Origin: SZUA-430 sp964638635
GTDB taxonomy: Bacteria; Pseudomonadota; Alphaproteobacteria; Micropepsales; Micropepsaceae
DNA length: 8,510 nt
Direction: 5' to 3'
Assembly (NCBI GenBank): GCA_964638635.1
Contig: CAZXAQ010000128.1
Span: forward strand, 1 to 8,510
Part shown: positions 6,182 through 8,510 of the stretch, one piece after another
Layout: each line of letters starts with the position of its first letter
How positions within the stretch are numbered: the stretch's first letter is position 1
Made by a program: the position numbers and the translations under genes
Notes under the pieces: model-generated
The model's database searches: none
Seen by the model: the letters and a program-made list of their open reading frames with translations, nothing else
Told to the model about the DNA's origin: nothing

Positions 6182-7267
6182 ATGAACTCGGCCGACGCCT
6201 TTAGCGCCACGTATGACGAGGCGCGCGCGAAGTTCCTGGCGTTGGCGAAAGACGGCGGCGGCGTGCTCGAGCGCGTGGTGCATCCGGAGAAGGGGCCGGA
6301 GGGGCAAGAGCTCTCGACCGACTTCGCTTGGTTCGGAGCGCGCGATGCTGATCGCGTGCTGGTGCTGATTTCGGGGACGCATGGGGTTGAGGGTTATTGC
6401 GGTTCGGGCGCGCAGGTCGATTGGCTGAGGCGTGGCGAGCAGACACGGCTGCCCAAGGGAACCGCGGCGCTCTTGATCCACGCGATCAACCCCTATGGCT
6501 TTGCGTGGAACCGGCGGGTGACGCATGAGAACGTCGATCTTAACCGCAACTGGATCGACTTCGGCAAACCGTTGCCGGAGAACCGCGCGTACAACGAACT
6601 CAGCGAAGCGATTTGTCCGCGGAGCTGGGATGCGGACGCTCAGCAACAGGCGATGGCAACGCTCATGGCCTACGCGCAGAAGAACGGCATGCCCGCGTTT
6701 CAGCAAGCGGTGAGCGGCGGGCAGTACACGCACCCGAAGGGCATCTTCTTCGGCGGCGTTGGGCCCACATGGTCGCGCAAGACGCAGACCGACATCTTTC
6801 GCGGGAAGCTCGCGAGCGCGGCGAAAGTCGCGATCATCGACTATCACACCGGCTTGGGCCCGTGGGGCTTTGGCGAGCAGATCGTGCCGGTCGCGCGCGA
6901 CAGTGAGGCGTTCAAGCGCGCCGCGCGCTGGTACGGTTCGTCAGTGACCTCGCCCTCGGGCGGCACTTCGACGTCGGCCGATATATCCGGCGACGGGTTG
7001 AGTGCGGCAGCGGCGCTGCTACCGCAGGCCGAGGTCACGGGCATGGCGCTCGAAATCGGCACGTTGGCGGTGCTCGATGTGCTTGGGGCATTGCGCGCCG
7101 ACGCGTGGTTGCATGCCTATGGCACATACGGCTCGCCGCAGGGGCGGGCGATCAAGAAGCAGATGCGCGACGCGTTCTACGGCGACGCCGACGATTGGAA
7201 GGGCATGGTCGCCGGACAGTCGCTGCTTGCCACGCGTCAGGCGGTGACGGGGTTGCAGCGGTCCTAG
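6182..7267 (+). CDS. DUF2817/M14-type zinc metallopeptidase
   Basis: A 361-residue protein of the DUF2817 family, related to M14 carboxypeptidases and deacylases. The first zinc ligands are in ISGTHGVEG (H67 and E70, the HxxE pair). The substrate-binding region has NPYGFAWNRR and VDLNRNW. The third zinc ligand is probably H222 in IIDYHTGLG, and the general base is probably E291 in MALEIGTLAV. All expected elements are present and in order, so the enzyme should be active. It has no signal peptide and is predicted cytoplasmic; the substrate is unknown, probably the C-terminal end of a peptide or an amide. Start ATG 6182 is supported by AGGAG (6170-6174) 7 bases before it. It is divergent from the secreted protein gene and overlaps the convergent gene at 7264 by 4 bases at CTAG. 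Confidence 0.9.
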   Translation: MNSADAFSATYDEARAKFLALAKDGGGVLERVVHPEKGPEGQELSTDFAWFGARDADRVLVLISGTHGVEGYCGSGAQVDWLRRGEQTRLPKGTAALLIHAINPYGFAWNRRVTHENVDLNRNWIDFGKPLPENRAYNELSEAICPRSWDADAQQQAMATLMAYAQKNGMPAFQQAVSGGQYTHPKGIFFGGVGPTWSRKTQTDIFRGKLASAAKVAIIDYHTGLGPWGFGEQIVPVARDSEAFKRAARWYGSSVTSPSGGTSTSADISGDGLSAAAALLPQAEVTGMALEIGTLAVLDVLGALRADAWLHAYGTYGSPQGRAIKKQMRDAFYGDADDWKGMVAGQSLLATRQAVTGLQRS

Positions 7268-7773
7268 AACTTTCGGCTGTCGTAGGCCCAGTGCAGCAGC
7301 GCTTGGCGTTGCCGGCGGCGGCACGTGCAATCGCCTTCGTCGCAGTTGTTCCGGATTTGCGCGATATGGCGGCGCATGGCTTTCCAGCGCGCGATCTGGC
7401 GCCGATCCTCCTCCGGCAGGCGGCGGCCGAGATAGTAGCGGCAATACCATTGGAACCAGCCGCGAGGGTCGTCGGGATGAATCCAGCCGTTCTTGCGCCA
7501 GACGGATAGCGGTTGGCTCGCGCTCACGCCGAAATAGTTGAGCGTCGGGTTGGGCGCGCGTGGCGACAGTTTCGCGTGGCGGAACCAGCTTGCGGGAAAC
7601 TCGCCGGTGCAGTCCGTCATGTAGGTGCCGCCGAAGATGCCGAGGGCGAGCAGTTCCTGCGGCGTCAGCTCGGGCGCGAACTCGGGGTCGAAGTCGCGTC
7701 CGGTTCGTGCGCTCAAGATGTAACGATAGCCGCGCTGCATGCGGTCGTTCACAACGATCGTCTTTTGGCGCAC
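7264..7773 (-). CDS. Conserved Trp-rich protein of unknown function
   Basis: A 169-residue protein with strongly conserved-looking blocks: FDPEFAPELTPQELLALGIF, GGTYMTDCTGEFPASWF, LNYFGVSASQPLSVWRKNGW, then IHPDDPRGWFQWYCRYYLGR and HWAYDSRKF at the end. From memory, close relatives exist in scattered bacteria and in some fungi and algae, always without an assigned role; I cannot name a Pfam family. It has seven Trp and five Cys (55, 111, 144, 149, 151), the last three forming C-x4-C-x-C, which might bind metal. There is no signal peptide or membrane segment. The basic stretch RRLPEEDRRQIARWKAMRRH could contact nucleic acid, but that is a guess. The start is GTG 7771-7773, with AAGGAA (complement 7779-7784) 5 bases upstream; the ATG at codon 12 lacks this. 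The stop overlaps the metallopeptidase stop by 4 bases. Confidence 0.85.
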   Translation of the reverse strand: MRQKTIVVNDRMQRGYRYILSARTGRDFDPEFAPELTPQELLALGIFGGTYMTDCTGEFPASWFRHAKLSPRAPNPTLNYFGVSASQPLSVWRKNGWIHPDDPRGWFQWYCRYYLGRRLPEEDRRQIARWKAMRRHIAQIRNNCDEGDCTCRRRQRQALLHWAYDSRKF

Positions 7774-7974
7774 GGCTGTTCCTTGAAGCTACGCGGGTTG
7801 ATACGTGCGTGCGGTGCAGCGGATCAGCGGTTGTGCCGCCTGCGTCACGGCGCGGCTTTGTTTGCTGCTCGCCGCGGGGCTCGATCCCGGGCTTTGGGCG
7901 GTTAACGGATCGTGAACGCTTTCATGGCGAAGTTGGGCTTGGGCGGCGTAGAGTCTTCGCCGAGCGAGGGTGCC

Positions 7975-8385
7975 ATGCTCAAGTTGGTTGCGCCGGCGTT
8001 TGGTTTGGCGATGTTGGCCCAGGCGGTGCTTGCGGGTGCGGCCGGGGTGCAGGTGCGTTTGGGGACGCCTGAGGCGATGACGGCCGCGTGCCGGCTGTCG
8101 CCGGGGTTCCAATCGGCGCGGCTGTGGCAGAAGGCGCTCGGCCAAGATTCTCGGGACGAAGACATCTATGTGCGCGACGTGTTCGCCGATGCGCGGACGG
8201 CGTCCGACGTTCGTTCGGCGGTTGCGCGCTTCAAGGCGGAGTTGCAGGATCGCGCGCTGGCCGAGGCGATCGACACGCAGCGTATGGTGTTCGTGCCCGG
8301 GCGGCTGACTCTTGCGGGGTGCGCGACCTATGCGGCGGTCGATGCCGACGGCGCGATCGACGGACTGTTTCCGGCGATCCAGTAA
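7975..8385 (+). CDS. Small exported protein of unknown function
   Basis: A 136-residue protein that I do not recognise. The chosen ATG at 7975 has GAGGG (7966-7970) 4 bases upstream and puts a hydrophobic signal-like segment at the N-terminus (KLVAPAFGLAMLAQAVLAGA, about 3-22), so it is probably exported. An in-frame GTG at 7912 would add 21 residues in front and bury the signal, so it is less likely. The mature part has two Cys (39 and 116), which could form a disulphide in the periplasm, and a charged helical middle (SDVRSAVARFKAELQDRALA). No enzyme motif is seen. It is divergent from the gene ending at 7264 and separated by 60 bases from the downstream thiolase gene, which appears to have its own promoter. 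Confidence 0.7.
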   Translation: MLKLVAPAFGLAMLAQAVLAGAAGVQVRLGTPEAMTAACRLSPGFQSARLWQKALGQDSRDEDIYVRDVFADARTASDVRSAVARFKAELQDRALAEAIDTQRMVFVPGRLTLAGCATYAAVDADGAIDGLFPAIQ

Positions 8386-8387
8386 GG

Positions 8388-8417
8388 TCGACTGGCCGGT
8401 CCGGCCGGTGCTATATG
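8388..8417 (+). promoter_or_regulatory. Probable promoter of the thiolase gene
   Basis: TCGACT (8388-8393, 4 of 6 to TTGACA) and TATATG (8412-8417, 4 of 6 to TATAAT) are 18 bases apart. The context GCTATATGCGCC resembles alphaproteobacterial housekeeping promoters. It begins 3 bases after the preceding stop and leaves a leader of roughly 20 bases before the ATG. The spacer contains a small GGCCG/CGGCC palindrome. Confidence 0.5.
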
Positions 8418-8445
8418 CGCCTCGCAATCGTTTGAGGCCAAGGCA

Positions 8446-8510
8446 ATGGACATCTTCATCACCGGTGCGGCGCGCACGCCGATGGGCGGCTTTCAGGGCG
8501 AGCTTTCGGG
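8446..8510 (+). CDS. Acetyl-CoA C-acetyltransferase (thiolase), N-terminus only
   Basis: Only the first 21 residues are in the window: MDIFITGAARTPMGGFQGEL and a Ser, then the edge. The pattern of a short beta strand followed by AARTPMGGFQGEL is the standard beginning of biosynthetic or degradative thiolases (AtoB/PhaA type), which join or split acetoacetyl-CoA. The catalytic Cys and His lie beyond the window, so the exact subtype and intactness cannot be judged. Start ATG 8446 has GAGG (8434-8437) 8 bases upstream and a probable promoter starting at 8388. Confidence 0.85.
   Translation, partial: MDIFITGAARTPMGGFQGELS

Noticed and set aside
5166..6185. 339-codon open frame on the + strand
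   Set aside because: It is antisense to the secreted-protein gene, which has a signal peptide and ribosome binding site; this frame has neither and is low-complexity Gly/Arg/Ala.
3913..6210. 765-codon open frame on the - strand
   Set aside because: It lies across the regulator and the secreted-protein gene in another frame, is Arg/Pro-rich with no domain, and is explained by high GC bias on the opposite strand.
7912..7974. GTG start giving a 157-residue version of the small exported protein
   Set aside because: It would place 21 polar residues ahead of the signal-like segment, while the ATG at 7975 has a GAGGG site.
8394..8406. GGCCGGTCCGGCC hairpin as terminator of the small exported protein gene
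   Set aside because: The stem is only 5 bp, has no T-run, and lies inside the spacer of the probable thiolase promoter.
7789..8427. 212-codon open frame on the - strand
   Set aside because: It is antisense to the small exported protein gene, Arg/His-rich, with no ribosome binding site.

Overview
The window looks like ordinary chromosomal DNA from a high-GC alphaproteobacterium. The evidence is the aspartyl-tRNA synthetase C-terminus (FPMNQRAEDLMMGAPSEP), the start of a thiolase (MDIFITGAARTPMGGF), a TATATG-type -10 box, strong GC bias at third codon positions and tight gene packing. I would guess the Caulobacterales/Hyphomonadaceae area, but that is a guess; the class is much firmer than the order. 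I see no phage, plasmid, CRISPR, transposase, toxin-antitoxin or defence gene, no tRNA or rRNA, and no gap above 300 bases without a gene.

Layout. At 1-1203 (+) is the C-terminal two thirds of aspS, cut by the window edge. At 1234-1326, in the gap behind it, is a REPIN-like element: two GGAG-plus-hairpin REP units in inverted orientation. At 1381-2007 (+) is a DUF502 membrane protein starting at GTG. A hairpin at 2067-2097 separates it from a convergent small DUF4242 gene at 2104-2376 (-). Across a 156-bp gap a large AAA-ATPase/LuxR regulator runs away from it at 2533-5127 (+). It meets a convergent gene at 5124-6032 (-), a secreted proline-rich protein of unknown function, and the two overlap by 4 bp at their stop codons. 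At 6182-7267 (+) is a DUF2817/M14-type metallopeptidase. It overlaps by 4 bp at the stop codons with 7264-7773 (-), a tryptophan-rich conserved protein that I cannot name. At 7975-8385 (+) is a small exported protein of unknown function. From 8446 (+) begins an acetyl-CoA acetyltransferase, cut by the window end.

How the genes relate. Most are single-gene units in alternating orientation, so few operons are expected. The one arrangement that suggests a functional link is the divergent DUF4242/LuxR pair. Their shared gap carries three same-strand copies of CTCC-N4-TTTGCGG, one of which includes the ribosome binding site of the DUF4242 gene. This is the most interesting regulatory signal in the window. 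The REPIN is the only mobile-type sequence; its mobilising RAYT transposase, if the genome has one, is not here. I do not see a clear new multi-gene system, and the remaining novelty lies in the unnamed proteins at 5124-6032, 7264-7773 and 7975-8385.
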